Part shown: positions 34,588-44,104 of the stretch, one piece after another | Layout of the letters: every line of letters starts with the position of its first letter | Position numbering within the stretch: the first letter of the stretch is position 1 | Assembly: GCA_018266775.1 (NCBI GenBank) | Contig: JAFDZS010000001.1 | Span: forward strand, 625,175-689,174 | Reading direction: 5' to 3' | Length of the DNA: 64,000 bases | From: Bacteroidota bacterium | Lineage (GTDB): Bacteria > Bacteroidota > Bacteroidia > Chitinophagales > Chitinophagaceae | Position numbers and translations under genes: made by a program | The notes under the pieces: generated by a model | What the model saw: only the letters and a program-made list of their open reading frames with translations | The model's database searches: none | What the model was told of the DNA's origin: nothing

Positions 34588-34619
34588 AAAAGGCCATCCG
34601 CTGCAGCGGATGGCCTTTT
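34588..34619. terminator. Intrinsic terminator of the M28 peptidase gene
   Basis: AAAA, GGCCATCCGC (34592-34601), loop TGCA, GCGGATGGCC (34606-34615), TTTT. Perfect stem; on the minus strand it is followed by TTTTATTT, as needed for the gene ending at 34639. Confidence 0.93.
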
Positions 34620-34638
34620 ATTTTGTTTTATACAACGA

Positions 34639-36231
34639 TTATCTCGATCCCATATTCAATGGGGTGTCTCTCTTCAGCATGTCATCGCGGTTGGCCATCG
34701 ACCATGCAGTATGAAAAATCATGCGTACCCTTTTTTCATACAGGTCCCAGCTGATTTTATCTACCGTATCAGTTGGTTTGTGATAATCAGCTTTCAGCAT
34801 GCCATCATAAAAGAATAAAATGGGAACGCCTTTTTTTGCAAAATTATAATGGTCGCTGCGGAAGTAAATACGGTTGGGGTCACTGGGGTCATCAAATTTG
34901 TAATCGAGTGTTAAACGGGTATAGTTGTTATTGGCACCTTCATTGATCTTGGGCAGATCGCTGCTGAGTTTATCATGGCCAATCACGTACACATAATTCA
35001 TGGTGTCGCCCAGTTTACGCTCGGTATCAATACGGCCCACCATATCGGTATTCAGGTCAACACTGGTTTTTTCCAATGGAAATACAGGATGATCGCTGTA
35101 GTATTCACTGCCCCATAACCCTTTTTCTTCACCACTAACGGTCATGAATACAATGGTTCTCCTGGGGCGGTGGCCTTCAGCAGCAGCTTTGGTAAAAGCT
35201 TCTGCCATTTGCAGCACAGCGCAGGTGCCACTGCCATCATCATCGGCACCATAATAAATTTTACCATCGTGTTTGCCCAGGTGGTCGTAGTGGCCGGTAA
35301 GGAAAACGTATTCATCTTTTTTATCGGTACCTTCCAGAACGCCGATTACATTGCTGGCATTAATGGTGGTGCGGAATTTATTGAATGTAAAAGCTACTTT
35401 AATGCCGGTTTCCACGCTGTGAATTTGTAATTGTTCACTGCCTTTGGCAGATTTTAAGTAGGAATCAAAATTGAAGAGATCGCCTGCCAACGTTTTGGCA
35501 AACTCATGGGAGATCAATGCATAGTCGATGGTTGCGGTTCCGGCTGCGGGCGTACGTGGAAAATACACGCCGGTTTTTTTGCCGTTCTCCACTGCACGGG
35601 GGTTAAAGCTTTCCTGGTTGGGGTTGATCACTAATGCACCGATGGCACCTTTAGCTGCTGCTGCCGCTAATTTTTTTGCAATACCGGGGAAGGTCCATTC
35701 GCTGCCGCGTTTACCGCCACTGATTACATAATTGCCATCAGCGCCTTTGGGTTCGCCTAAAAAGAACACCACCACTTTTCCTTTTACATTAATATTCGTG
35801 TAGTCGCTGTATTTAGGATCATCTATACCATAACCAAGAAATACGACTTTTTTACCTTTGAATTTACCGGTTTCATTGGTGTTTAACGGGGCAATAAAAT
35901 CTTTACCAAATTCCGCATCTTTACCGCTTACATTTAATGTAGTGCTGATCAGGCTGTCCTGGTAAAGCGGATAGTATTGCTGGTATCCGTTTAAAGACGG
36001 AGCAGTGAGCAAGCCCATTTTTTTAAACTGCGATTCAATATATGCAGCTGCTTTGCGCTGCCCTTCCGTTCCGGTTTCCCTGCCTTCAAATTCATCGCTG
36101 GCAATAATGCTCAGGTGTTTTTTAAGGTTGCTGCCGGTAATTTCACCAGCGTATTTTGCAGCAATGTCTGTTTGTGCAAACACCTGCGTACTGATGCATA
36201 CGGCTGATAATAAAAGCCATTTTTTGATCAT
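34639..36231 (-). CDS. M28 family metallopeptidase with PA domain
   Basis: A 530-residue secreted zinc peptidase. Signal peptide 1-19 ending VFA-Q. A protease-associated insertion at about 100-250 precedes the catalytic core. Metal ligands are visible in GHYDHLG, YGADDDGSGT, SGEEKGLWGSEYY (catalytic Glu), DLNTDMVGR and FRSDHYNF. Probably an aminopeptidase or glutaminyl-cyclase-like M28 enzyme acting in the periplasm or outside. Ends at a strong terminator. Together with the M1 enzyme nearby it points to peptide scavenging. Confidence 0.93.
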   Translation of the reverse strand: MIKKWLLLSAVCISTQVFAQTDIAAKYAGEITGSNLKKHLSIIASDEFEGRETGTEGQRKAAAYIESQFKKMGLLTAPSLNGYQQYYPLYQDSLISTTLNVSGKDAEFGKDFIAPLNTNETGKFKGKKVVFLGYGIDDPKYSDYTNINVKGKVVVFFLGEPKGADGNYVISGGKRGSEWTFPGIAKKLAAAAAKGAIGALVINPNQESFNPRAVENGKKTGVYFPRTPAAGTATIDYALISHEFAKTLAGDLFNFDSYLKSAKGSEQLQIHSVETGIKVAFTFNKFRTTINASNVIGVLEGTDKKDEYVFLTGHYDHLGKHDGKIYYGADDDGSGTCAVLQMAEAFTKAAAEGHRPRRTIVFMTVSGEEKGLWGSEYYSDHPVFPLEKTSVDLNTDMVGRIDTERKLGDTMNYVYVIGHDKLSSDLPKINEGANNNYTRLTLDYKFDDPSDPNRIYFRSDHYNFAKKGVPILFFYDGMLKADYHKPTDTVDKISWDLYEKRVRMIFHTAWSMANRDDMLKRDTPLNMGSR

Positions 36232-36329
36232 AAGATGTATTTTTTTTAAAAGTACAATAAGTGCACCAGCGGTAAAATAAAAAATGATAAATGGTGACGG
36301 TTGTTGCAGAACATACTAAAGGCGTGGTC

Positions 36330-36806
36330 TTAGAGTGCAGATGTGACGGACAGCAGTACTTCTTTCAGCGCCTTCATATCTTCTGCTGAAAACTGGTCTT
36401 TGTTATATCCTATGGTGAAATATTCCCTTTTCTTTTTAAAGTAGCAATTTACTTCATCTGTGATTTCATTAGTGCCTGTGATTTTGATTTTTGTTTCATC
36501 AAAATTAAATTGCCTTTGAAAGGTGCCGGACTGAAGGCTGTAAAAATGGAATGCTATTTTTTTCGATACGGTGTCAATGGTAATGCTGTTAATACTGTAA
36601 TCTGTAATGGCACCAAATAAGTAAAACAATTCAATAGCAGACATGGCATACCAATGAAAATTATTTTTTACGAAACCTGAGCCTGGGAATAGATAAGGGA
36701 ATATAATAACCAGTACCAATGGAAGGAGGACACGTAGTAAGTGCCGCTTTACAATAATGAGCAGGTTGTGTTGCTTCAACGACTGAAAGGTATAGATCAT
36801 AAGCAA
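36330..36806 (-). CDS. Hypothetical membrane protein (YcxB-like topology)
   Basis: A 158-residue protein with two N-terminal hydrophobic helices (about 23-43 and 50-68) and a roughly 85-residue soluble C-terminal part rich in beta strands and Lys (FKKKREYFTIGYNKDQFSAEDMKALKEVL). The layout resembles YcxB-like domain proteins, in which a short PH-like sheet follows two helices; this is by topology only. It begins two bases after the rpiB stop, so it is co-transcribed and probably coupled with rpiB. Confidence 0.65.
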   Translation of the reverse strand: MLMIYTFQSLKQHNLLIIVKRHLLRVLLPLVLVIIFPYLFPGSGFVKNNFHWYAMSAIELFYLFGAITDYSINSITIDTVSKKIAFHFYSLQSGTFQRQFNFDETKIKITGTNEITDEVNCYFKKKREYFTIGYNKDQFSAEDMKALKEVLLSVTSAL

Positions 36807-36808
36807 TA

Positions 36809-37258
36809 TCAGCAGGCAATCTTAGCTACGCGGTTGGCATGGCGGCCACCTTCAAATGCGGTGTTCATAAATGTGTCCAGCATTTTTTCTGCATCGCCAT
36901 CCCGTACAAAACGGGCAGGGATGCAGATCACGTTAGCATCATTATGTTTGCGGGCCAGTTCAGCTAATTCTTCTCCCCAGCAAATGGCAGCGCGGATGCC
37001 CTGGTGCTTATTGGCTGTAATAGCAACACCATTGGCACTGCCGCATAATAAAACGCCGAACGCAGCTTCCCCTTTTTCCACGGCATCAGCAACGGGGTGG
37101 GCAATATCCGGGTAATCCATAGACTCTTTACTGAATGTTCCAAAATCTTTAATGGTAACACCTTCTCCTTCTAAAAAAGAAATCAAGTCTTCTTTGCAGT
37201 CGAACCCTGCATGATCGCAACCAATGGCAACAGGAAGTTTTAGATTAAACGGAGACAT
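36809..37258 (-). CDS. rpiB: Ribose-5-phosphate isomerase B
   Basis: A 149-residue RpiB/LacAB-family isomerase converting ribose-5-P and ribulose-5-P in the pentose phosphate pathway. GCDHAGFDCKEDL at about 13-25, the active-site Cys in LLCGSANGVAI and HNDANVICIPAR are all present. Length is typical (about 145-150). Confidence 0.95.
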   Translation of the reverse strand: MSPFNLKLPVAIGCDHAGFDCKEDLISFLEGEGVTIKDFGTFSKESMDYPDIAHPVADAVEKGEAAFGVLLCGSANGVAITANKHQGIRAAICWGEELAELARKHNDANVICIPARFVRDGDAEKMLDTFMNTAFEGGRHANRVAKIAC

Positions 37259-37261
37259 ACG

Positions 37262-37455
37262 TAAATGATAATTGATAATGTGATAATGGATAATTGCTTC
37301 ACAAAACTAATCAAAAATGAACAATGAATAATGGATAGTGGATAATGCATCATTAATAATGAATAATCAATAATTTTCCCTGGTATACAGCAAGGCCTGA
37401 ATGCGCTTTAATGAGGAATAATTATCCATTGTGCTTTATACAATTATCCATTATT
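37262..37455. repeat. AT-rich GATAATGGATAA-type repeats
   Basis: Several imperfect copies of TGATAATGGATAATTG-like units at 37262-37370, and the inverse form at 37420-37454. ATAATGGATAATTG (37283-37296) and CAATTATCCATTAT (37441-37454) are exact 14-base complements. This is the simple intergenic repeat type common in Bacteroidota; it separates rpiB from tatC. Confidence 0.7.
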
Positions 37456-37456
37456 A

Positions 37457-38347
37457 TCAGCTCCATTCCGCTTCTTCTTTGGCCTTTTGTTTATCTATAC
37501 GGGCTACCAGTAAAATACTGATCCAGTACAGCAGCAACAAAGGCAAAGCCACAATGATCTGGCTGGTCATATCCGGCGATGGGGTGATGACCGCTGCCAC
37601 AACAAGGATGATAATGAAAGCATATTTGGCATACCGCCTGAGGAAACTGGCGGTGATCAGTCCAATCTTGGCCAGTACATAAGCTAAAATGGGCAACTCA
37701 AATGCAATACCACAACCCAGGATGATATTGGTTAAGCTGTCGATATAATCGTTAATGGTGGGTTTGTATTGAATAAGGCCGGCTTTACCCAACGTAAAAG
37801 TGGCCAGGAAGTTAAAAGTAAAGGGTGCCAGTAAATAATAACCGAATGCTGCACCTGCAAAAAAGCAGAGCGAAACCCAAAATATACTGCCACGGGCATA
37901 TTTTCTTTCTTTGGCAGATAAGGCGGGTTTTACAAAACGCCACAACTCCCAAAAGATGTAAGGAAAGGCTACAATTACACCGCCAATCATGGCAATGTTA
38001 ATGGCAGAAGTAAAGGTTCCGTTGACTTCGTTTACCTGGAATTCGATCTTAACCGGGGGCATGCACAAACTATCACCTGCATGTAACCAGTGGCCAAAGC
38101 GGCACAAAGCATCGTAGGTTACAAAGTTTTCGCGGCTGGGGCCAAGTATGATCACATCATAAATCCAGTCGATAAAAATAAAAATGCATACTGCAACAAT
38201 GATCCATACCACGGCAGAGCGCATAATATGCCAGCGCAATGCCTCAAGATGATCCATGAAAGACATTTCCGACTGGTCTGCACCAGCGTCTTTTCCTTTG
38301 CGGAGGCGCTTAAAAAAATTCTTCCTTTCTGTATCTGCTGTAGCCAA
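37457..38347 (-). CDS. tatC: Sec-independent protein translocase TatC
   Basis: A 296-residue inner-membrane protein with six hydrophobic helices. FMDHLEALRWHIMRSAV near residue 30 is the TatC N-terminal signature, and FWELWRFVKPALSAKERKYARG the conserved central segment. It has an insertion of about 40 residues between the first two helices (residues 70-110), usual in Bacteroidota. It would export the Tat-like small subunit at 22239. Its own -7 box (TACCTTTG) lies 18 bases upstream. No TatA gene is visible next to it. Confidence 0.95.
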   Translation of the reverse strand: MATADTERKNFFKRLRKGKDAGADQSEMSFMDHLEALRWHIMRSAVVWIIVAVCIFIFIDWIYDVIILGPSRENFVTYDALCRFGHWLHAGDSLCMPPVKIEFQVNEVNGTFTSAINIAMIGGVIVAFPYIFWELWRFVKPALSAKERKYARGSIFWVSLCFFAGAAFGYYLLAPFTFNFLATFTLGKAGLIQYKPTINDYIDSLTNIILGCGIAFELPILAYVLAKIGLITASFLRRYAKYAFIIILVVAAVITPSPDMTSQIIVALPLLLLYWISILLVARIDKQKAKEEAEWS

Positions 38348-38364
38348 TGGTATAATTTGGATGG

Positions 38365-38372
38365 CAAAGGTA
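38365..38372 (-). promoter_or_regulatory. -7 box of tatC
   Basis: TACCTTTG on the minus strand matches TAnnTTTG and lies 18 bases before the ATG. Confidence 0.55.
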
Positions 38373-38421
38373 AAGGACTATGCGGGTATTTTGAACAGGG
38401 GCATGTTATTTAACCACAGGT

Positions 38422-41400
38422 TTACTGCGCCGGTACTTCTTTTACATTACCGGTACGCTTTAAAACACCCCAGCCCTGCAGTTCTCCCTTAATAGCTTTA
38501 TTAAATGATTTGATTAAAATATAGTACATCAGCTGGCGGTAAACCAGGCGCTGCGGTATCATCCACAGCAATTTCACATAATCTTCTTTTTCGTAAGCAA
38601 AGGCCAGCGCTGCACCGGCAATATCCACCAAAGAAAAAATAATGTAGTACAAAACAATGTGCCCGATGCTTGCGGTGATGATACCCAAACCGGCTGATAC
38701 AAGACTGAGCACCAGGATCAGATCTGCCAGTGGTGCCAAAAACGGCAATATCATCTGGAAGATGAGTACGTTGGGCAATGCCACCATACCAAAATTTTTA
38801 TATTTTGGATTGAACACTGCATCCCTGTGCTTCCAGAAACATTGTATTACACCAAAACTCCAGCGGAAACGTTGTTTCAAAAACTGCTTCATTGTTTCCG
38901 GTGCTTCGGTGTACGATATGGCAGTGGTGCAGTTTCTTACTTCGTAACCATTGCGGTGCAGGCGCATCGTAAGGTCGCAGTCTTCTGCCAGTGTATCAGT
39001 AGTAAATCCCCCGGAATGAATAATGGCATCTTTCCTGAATGCGCCGATGGCGCCCGGTACAACGGTAATACAATCCAGCAGGTCGAACGCACGGCGGTCG
39101 AAGTTTTGCGAGGTGATGTATTCAATGCTTTGCCAGCGGGTGATCATGTTTACTTCATTGCCCACTTTTACATTGCCGGCAACGGCACCCACTTTTTCAC
39201 TGGTGAATTTTTTCATCAGTTCTATTACCGCATCTGGTTTTAGTTGTGTATCAGCATCAATACATACCACATAGCCGGTATCAGCCAGGTTAATGCCATA
39301 ATTTAATGCAGACGCTTTACCACCATTAGGTTTGGTATGCACCTGCACATTGGGTACACCGGCAAAACTTTCACTGATGATTTTATACGTACTGTCCTTG
39401 CTGCCGTCATCCACAAAAATGATCTGCAATGACGGATAGGTTTGCTGCAGCAAATTATTGATGGTACGTTCTGCATTCACTTCTTCATTATAGGCAGGAA
39501 CTATTACCGCCACTTTGGGATAGGTTGCAGCGCTTAATGCTGCTGCGGCACCCGTCATTTTGTTTTCCCTTCTTCTTTGTACCGATGCCAGTATGGCCAT
39601 TAGTACCATACGGCCAACAGATAAAAATATACCCACAAGAAACAGTGCAAACAATACATGCCCCATCCAGTAATATCCCTCAGCCGTAAACCAGTTGAGT
39701 TTATTTTTCCAGTCAATTTTTACAGGTGGCATCACATCATCACGTGTTTTGCCCATGAGGTCGGCAATGGTGGTGAATTTGCAACCCCGTTTTTTAAAGT
39801 ATTCAATAATTCTTGGTAAAGCATCAACAGTTGGCTGCCTGGTTTTACCACCGGCATCGTGCAATAAAATAATGCTGGCATCATTTTCTTCTGCAAAACG
39901 GATAGTGCGGTTTACAATGCTGTCTGCATTCATGGAAGGGTCCCAGTCGTTCGGGTCAATACTTTCACCAACGGAAATATAATTATCTTTTTTGCTTCTT
40001 GCCAAAGGTTCAATTTCTTCATACGTCTGCGGTTCACTATCTGCATTATATGGTGCCCGGAATAAAATAGTGCTGTGGCCCGTGATACATTCTATCAACG
40101 TTCGGGTGGTTTTCATTTCCAGTTCCGCTCTTTCCGGCGACATTTTGGCCACGTTACCGTGCGTAAATGTGTGGTTGCCGATTTCATAGCCATCCTTATA
40201 AATGCGTTGTAACAAAGGAATATTGCTTTCAGCCATTATGCCCACAATAAAAAATGTGGCGGGCACCTTTTCTTTTTCGAGTATGCGTAATATTTTGGGT
40301 GTAAATTCAGGATTTGGCCCATCGTCAAAAGTCAGGATGATTTTATGACCCGGGCCCATTTTTGTGGTGTCTTCAGCAAATTTTTCATATACGTAGCCTG
40401 AAGGCAATTGCAGGTAATGCTGTTCTGCCACCAGCATTTCTGTGCTGTCTATTTCCAGTTTTATATTACCCGGTTGGGGAGAAAATAAAATGTTGATCAA
40501 TTCACCCTCGCCAATAGCTGTTGGCTTAGCATTATAATCAACAGGAATTTGTGCCATGCTGTTAAAATCAAAAGGCTTGGCATGAAGCGACTCCGTACTC
40601 AGGTCGCGGTTATAAAACTTCCATATCCGCGGGTCTTCGCCACCAATATGCCATAATGCTGTACCTGCAGTGTGATAATCATCTGCAAAACGCAGGATAT
40701 TAAATGTGGTGGCCGCATCGGTAAACCAAACATTGTGTTTTGTTACAGACGAACTGTCGGTTTCGTTTTCTGTGTATTCAAAATGCAGGTTATAGCTGTC
40801 ATTATCAAAATCAATAGTGGCATTGGCAATTTTGGCATCGTTAATGGCATTGCTGTAGGTGTCATCGTTCACCCTTACAGAAGGCCTTCCTTTTTCATCG
40901 TCTTCATTGATCCAGTCGCGGGAATAGCCGGCCACACCCAAAATAATTTTGGAGGCGTCTACATAATCATCCATCTTGTCCAGTTGCTTTTCTATCCATT
41001 TTTGCGAACTGATGGGGCCGGGGCCGGTATTGTCACTGTATTCATCGTAAGCCATCAGTATCATATAATCGTTGTATAAACCGAGGCTTTTATAATCGTA
41101 GTCATCGTTGTTGGGCGATACATCCATAGAAACAATCATGCCTTTGGCGTGCAATGTTTCATACAATTCTTTCTGAAACTGTGTTAATGGTTCATTGGCC
41201 GATTCATTCAGTTCTTCAAAATCAACATTTAAACCCTGTAACTGGTAAAAACTCAGTGTATCTGCAATCTGTTTGATGAGCCGGCTTCTTTTTGCGGCAT
41301 CATTTAAAATTACATGTGATAATTGGGGATCGAAGAAACCGTCATTGACCACTTGCTTTAACTCACGGTCGAAATGAGAGCGGGAATGATAATTATTGAA

Positions 41401-41901
41401 GATAGGCTGAATGCTGAGCTTGTTTAATTTCATTGCAGCAAGCCCGGCAGTGTCTATACGGGTTTGCAACGTATAAGTGGCGGTATCAATAAAAAACCAC
41501 TCAGGATAAATGGTGTTCAGTTTGTCAGCATTTTTTTTCAGGTCGGGCAAAGCGGTTTTACTCCAGGCTGGATAGAATGCGGCACGTATGAGCGAAGCGG
41601 AAACTGTTGAGTGCGGCGTTTTGTTCTCCTGCTTTTTTTTATCCAGCAGGTCTTTAAAGCCTTTATATTTTTTATTCAGCGGTGTAGTGAACGTTAATTT
41701 ATTGGCTGGGTCAAGTGAGGTTTTATAGTATTTGCCTTTATCGGTAACGTTCGGTAATGATGGATTTTTACCATTGATCAATGCTAAAGCCACCACGCCA
41801 ATAAGAAACACGAGTATAATGAGTAAAACCCTGAAAGACCATTTTACTCTTTTCCAACGGGAAGCGTTGCTTGTTTGAAAGATTTGTGTTGTTGTGCTCA
41901 T
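38422..41901 (-). CDS. GH18-polysaccharide deacetylase-GT2 fusion (PgaB/PgaC-like)
   Basis: A 1159-residue inner-membrane protein from the second Met (MSTTTQIF); the first Met, four codons earlier, is also possible. Order: one transmembrane helix at about 21-42; a GH18 domain at about 100-440 with LQGLNVDFEEL holding the catalytic Glu; a CE4 deacetylase at about 520-710 with TFDDG, NHTFTH and FRAP; a transmembrane helix at about 745-770; a processive GT2 at about 795-1030 with IVPAYNEE, DADTQ, TEDCD and QRFRW; then C-terminal helices. GT2 plus deacetylase plus GH18 are the activities split between PgaC and PgaB in poly-N-acetylglucosamine systems. A promoter with TTG and TATCTTTA 20 bases apart lies just upstream. 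Confidence 0.93.
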   Translation of the reverse strand: MSTTTQIFQTSNASRWKRVKWSFRVLLIILVFLIGVVALALINGKNPSLPNVTDKGKYYKTSLDPANKLTFTTPLNKKYKGFKDLLDKKKQENKTPHSTVSASLIRAAFYPAWSKTALPDLKKNADKLNTIYPEWFFIDTATYTLQTRIDTAGLAAMKLNKLSIQPIFNNYHSRSHFDRELKQVVNDGFFDPQLSHVILNDAAKRSRLIKQIADTLSFYQLQGLNVDFEELNESANEPLTQFQKELYETLHAKGMIVSMDVSPNNDDYDYKSLGLYNDYMILMAYDEYSDNTGPGPISSQKWIEKQLDKMDDYVDASKIILGVAGYSRDWINEDDEKGRPSVRVNDDTYSNAINDAKIANATIDFDNDSYNLHFEYTENETDSSSVTKHNVWFTDAATTFNILRFADDYHTAGTALWHIGGEDPRIWKFYNRDLSTESLHAKPFDFNSMAQIPVDYNAKPTAIGEGELINILFSPQPGNIKLEIDSTEMLVAEQHYLQLPSGYVYEKFAEDTTKMGPGHKIILTFDDGPNPEFTPKILRILEKEKVPATFFIVGIMAESNIPLLQRIYKDGYEIGNHTFTHGNVAKMSPERAELEMKTTRTLIECITGHSTILFRAPYNADSEPQTYEEIEPLARSKKDNYISVGESIDPNDWDPSMNADSIVNRTIRFAEENDASIILLHDAGGKTRQPTVDALPRIIEYFKKRGCKFTTIADLMGKTRDDVMPPVKIDWKNKLNWFTAEGYYWMGHVLFALFLVGIFLSVGRMVLMAILASVQRRRENKMTGAAAALSAATYPKVAVIVPAYNEEVNAERTINNLLQQTYPSLQIIFVDDGSKDSTYKIISESFAGVPNVQVHTKPNGGKASALNYGINLADTGYVVCIDADTQLKPDAVIELMKKFTSEKVGAVAGNVKVGNEVNMITRWQSIEYITSQNFDRRAFDLLDCITVVPGAIGAFRKDAIIHSGGFTTDTLAEDCDLTMRLHRNGYEVRNCTTAISYTEAPETMKQFLKQRFRWSFGVIQCFWKHRDAVFNPKYKNFGMVALPNVLIFQMILPFLAPLADLILVLSLVSAGLGIITASIGHIVLYYIIFSLVDIAGAALAFAYEKEDYVKLLWMIPQRLVYRQLMYYILIKSFNKAIKGELQGWGVLKRTGNVKEVPAQ

Positions 41902-41925
41902 AATGCGCTGCAAAAATATCTTAAT

Positions 41926-41956
41926 TAAAGATAGTGTGCAGTTAAACTATAGTCAA
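41926..41956 (-). promoter_or_regulatory. Promoter of the GH18-deacetylase-GT2 gene
   Basis: TTG (minus strand, 41956-41954), 20 bases, then TATCTTTA (41933-41926). This fits the Bacteroidota -33/-7 arrangement with one base off consensus. It lies after the orphan terminator, so the gene has its own start. Confidence 0.6.
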
Positions 41957-41991
41957 GCCCTGTAATGATTTAGTTATGCCGAACAGTGTAT

Positions 41992-42240
41992 AAAAAAGAA
42001 GCCTCCTGAGAACAGGAGGCCGTTTACCAAAACTAACTGCTTATGAGAAAATTTTAAAAATTTGAATGTCGTTCTGTTATTAAATACGCAAATGAGATGC
42101 CAAATGTTTCACTGTTTTTGTTAAGACTTTCTTAATCCATCCGCTGCGGGCAAACTCAACCTTAATAACGTAAAAAAGAACTTTTTATTTTTCAAAGATC
42201 AATTTTCATTAACTGTAAATTGTCTTTGTGTAATTCTGAC
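41992..42240 (-). ncRNA. Candidate small RNA gene ending in an orphan terminator
   Basis: No reading frame, yet the stretch ends in a well-formed terminator on the minus strand (42020-42001 followed by TTCTTTTTT). The 5' end is not defined; it must lie downstream of the previous terminator at 42274. The 3' region before the hairpin is AT-rich. Identity with a known RNA family could not be established. Confidence 0.4.
42001..42020 (-). terminator. Orphan intrinsic terminator
   Basis: GCCTCCTG, loop TTCT (minus strand), CAGGAGGC, then TTCTTTTTT. It lies 88 bases upstream of the next gene start and has no gene immediately before it. Confidence 0.85.
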
Positions 42241-42273
42241 GTAAAGTTATTCATTTGGTTTAATCCAAAAAAC

Positions 42274-42300
42274 AAAGCGTCCCCGCTAAGGAGACGCTTT
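42274..42300 (-). terminator. Intrinsic terminator of the DUF937 gene
   Basis: AAAGCGTC...GACGCTTT stem with one internal mismatch, followed on the minus strand by TTTGTTTTTTGG. It lies 19 bases after the stop. Confidence 0.88.
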
Positions 42301-42319
42301 AACAATATCTTAATCTTTA

Positions 42320-42922
42320 TTACTTCATGAAGCCCTTGATCATATCCATCAGTCCGCCGCCACCGCCCTGCTGCTGGCTCTGTGCACCGCCTGCCAGCTG
42401 CGACACAATATTCATTAAACCACCGCCGCCGCCATTGCCACCACCTGTAAATTCGCTGATGAGGTTTTGAAAACTAAAACCTGGTTGCTGTTGTGCGGCC
42501 ACCTGGCTGCTTTGTCCGCCGGTGATGCTGTGCAGTAAATTATCCAGTGTAAAACTGCTGTTATTGGGGTCGTTAACTTTGCTGATGAGGCTGTTGATTA
42601 CAGTTGGAATAAGGCTTGATGCGATACCACTGGCTGCAGCATTGTTCACGCCATGATCATTAGTGAGTTTGTTGGTAAAACTGCTGATGATATTGCTTAC
42701 CACAGGGTTATTGAGTAAGGAACTGCTGTTGCCACCGCCGCCTGCAAACATGGATATGACGTTTTGCAAACCGCCACCGGCTAATGCACCCTGGAACCCT
42801 TCTGCCACGGAATGTGTGGCATCGGCAATTACTGCGTCATTTTTTTCATTGGGCACATCGGGGTTGTTCACTACGGCATCCTGTGCGTGCGATTGTACGA
42901 GTTTGAATAAATCTTCCAGCAT
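42320..42922 (-). CDS. DUF937 domain protein with glycine-rich tail
   Basis: A 200-residue protein. The N-terminal 130 residues are helical, with repeated hydrophobic patterns (LFKLVQSHAQDAV, NPVVSNIISSFTNKL, IPTVINSLISKVND), matching the DUF937 class of unknown function. The C-terminal 70 residues are Gly/Gln/Ser-rich with GGGGN and QGGGGGL stretches and end GLMDMIKGFMK. No signal peptide, so cytoplasmic. A single-gene transcript with its own terminator. Confidence 0.78.
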   Translation of the reverse strand: MLEDLFKLVQSHAQDAVVNNPDVPNEKNDAVIADATHSVAEGFQGALAGGGLQNVISMFAGGGGNSSSLLNNPVVSNIISSFTNKLTNDHGVNNAAASGIASSLIPTVINSLISKVNDPNNSSFTLDNLLHSITGGQSSQVAAQQQPGFSFQNLISEFTGGGNGGGGGLMNIVSQLAGGAQSQQQGGGGGLMDMIKGFMK

Positions 42923-43002
42923 GATGTAAAGTTTAGATGTTTAAAATGTATTTACGGCATTGAAGATAGCTGAAAACACAAAATGGTTGCAAGCATCCTG
43001 TA

Positions 43003-44067
43003 TTAATTCTGTGTTGCCAGTTTCTCTGCATTTTCTGCAAACTGCAGGGCATCCAAAAATTCCTGGATGTTGCCATTCAGCACATCGTCAAGATTATACA
43101 CCGTTAATCCAATGCGGTGATCGGTAACGCGGCCCTGCGGAAAATTATAGGTGCGTATTTTGGCACTGCGGTCGCCGGTACTTACCAGGCTTTTGCGTTT
43201 GTGTGCAATCGCTTCCTCTGCTTTTCTTACCTGTTCATCATATAGCTTGGTGCGCAGCATATTCATAGCTTTTTCGCGGTTGGCCAGCTGGCTGCGTTCC
43301 GTCTGGCACATTACCACAATACCGGTGGGTTTGTGTGTTAAGAACACTTTTGTTTCCACTTTGTTTACGTTCTGTCCGCCTGCGCCACCGCTGCGTGCAG
43401 TTTCCATTTTTACATCGCTCTCTTTCAGCTCCACGTCAATTTCATCGGCTTCGGGCATTACTGCCACTGTAGCCGCACTGGTATGCACACGGCCGCTGGC
43501 TTCTGTATCAGGCACACGCTGTACGCGGTGCACACCACTTTCAAATTTTAAAATTCCATACACATCATCGCCTTCCACTTCCACCTGTACTTCCTTGTAT
43601 CCGCCAACAGTGCCTTCACTTTCGCTGAGTAATGAAGTTTTCCAGCCCCGCTTTTCGCAGTATTTAAGATACATCCTCAACAGATCGCCGGCGAATAAAG
43701 ACGCTTCATCACCACCGGTACCGGCGCGTATTTCAAGAATGGCATTCTTTTCATCATAAGGGTCTTTGGGTATCAGCATCTGGCGGAGCAACGATTCGTG
43801 CTGTGTCTTTTTTTCCTCCAGTGCCGGCAACTCCATTTTGGCCATTTCACGCATTTCATCATCATCGCTGCGCAGTACTTCTTTATTGAACTCAATATCT
43901 TCCAGCAGCTTTACATACTCATCCCTTGCCCTGACTATTTTTTCGAGGCTGCGGTATTCTTTACTAACGGCTTTAAACTGTTTGTTATCGTTCACAATTT
44001 CAGGATTGGTGAGCGATACGCCCAGGTTTTCAAAACGTCCTTTTATGGCGTCTAATTTGTCTAACAT
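43003..44067 (-). CDS. prfA: Peptide chain release factor 1
   Basis: A 354-residue class I release factor that ends translation at UAA/UAG. The peptidyl-hydrolysis GGQ motif is in [15 protein letters not shown] and the codon-recognition P-x-T position reads [10 protein letters not shown]. Length (about 355-360) and the absence of an RF2-type internal frameshift identify RF1. Its -7 box (TAATTTTG) lies about 80 bases upstream. Confidence 0.97.
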   Translation of the reverse strand: MLDKLDAIKGRFENLGVSLTNPEIVNDNKQFKAVSKEYRSLEKIVRARDEYVKLLEDIEFNKEVLRSDDDEMREMAKMELPALEEKKTQHESLLRQMLIPKDPYDEKNAILEIRAGTGGDEASLFAGDLLRMYLKYCEKRGWKTSLLSESEGTVGGYKEVQVEVEGDDVYGILKFESGVHRVQRVPDTEASGRVHTSAATVAVMPEADEIDVELKESDVKMETARSGGAGGQNVNKVETKVFLTHKPTGIVVMCQTERSQLANREKAMNMLRTKLYDEQVRKAEEAIAHKRKSLVSTGDRSAKIRTYNFPQGRVTDHRIGLTVYNLDDVLNGNIQEFLDALQFAENAEKLATQN

Positions 44068-44104
44068 ACTTTTTGTTGTTCAGGAATGATTTATGTTAAG
44101 CGCT

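Larger units (their letters stand above)
41902..42319. other. 418-bp intergenic region with promoter and candidate small RNA
   Basis: Reading along the minus strand it holds a terminator for the DUF937 gene, then about 250 bases without a gene, a second terminator hairpin at 42001-42020, and finally the promoter of the GH18-deacetylase-GT2 gene at 41926-41956. The second terminator has no coding gene in front of it. Confidence 0.6.

Noticed and set aside
43151..43759. 202-codon open frame on the plus strand inside prfA
   Set aside because: Ser/Leu/Thr-rich antisense frame of a universally conserved gene.
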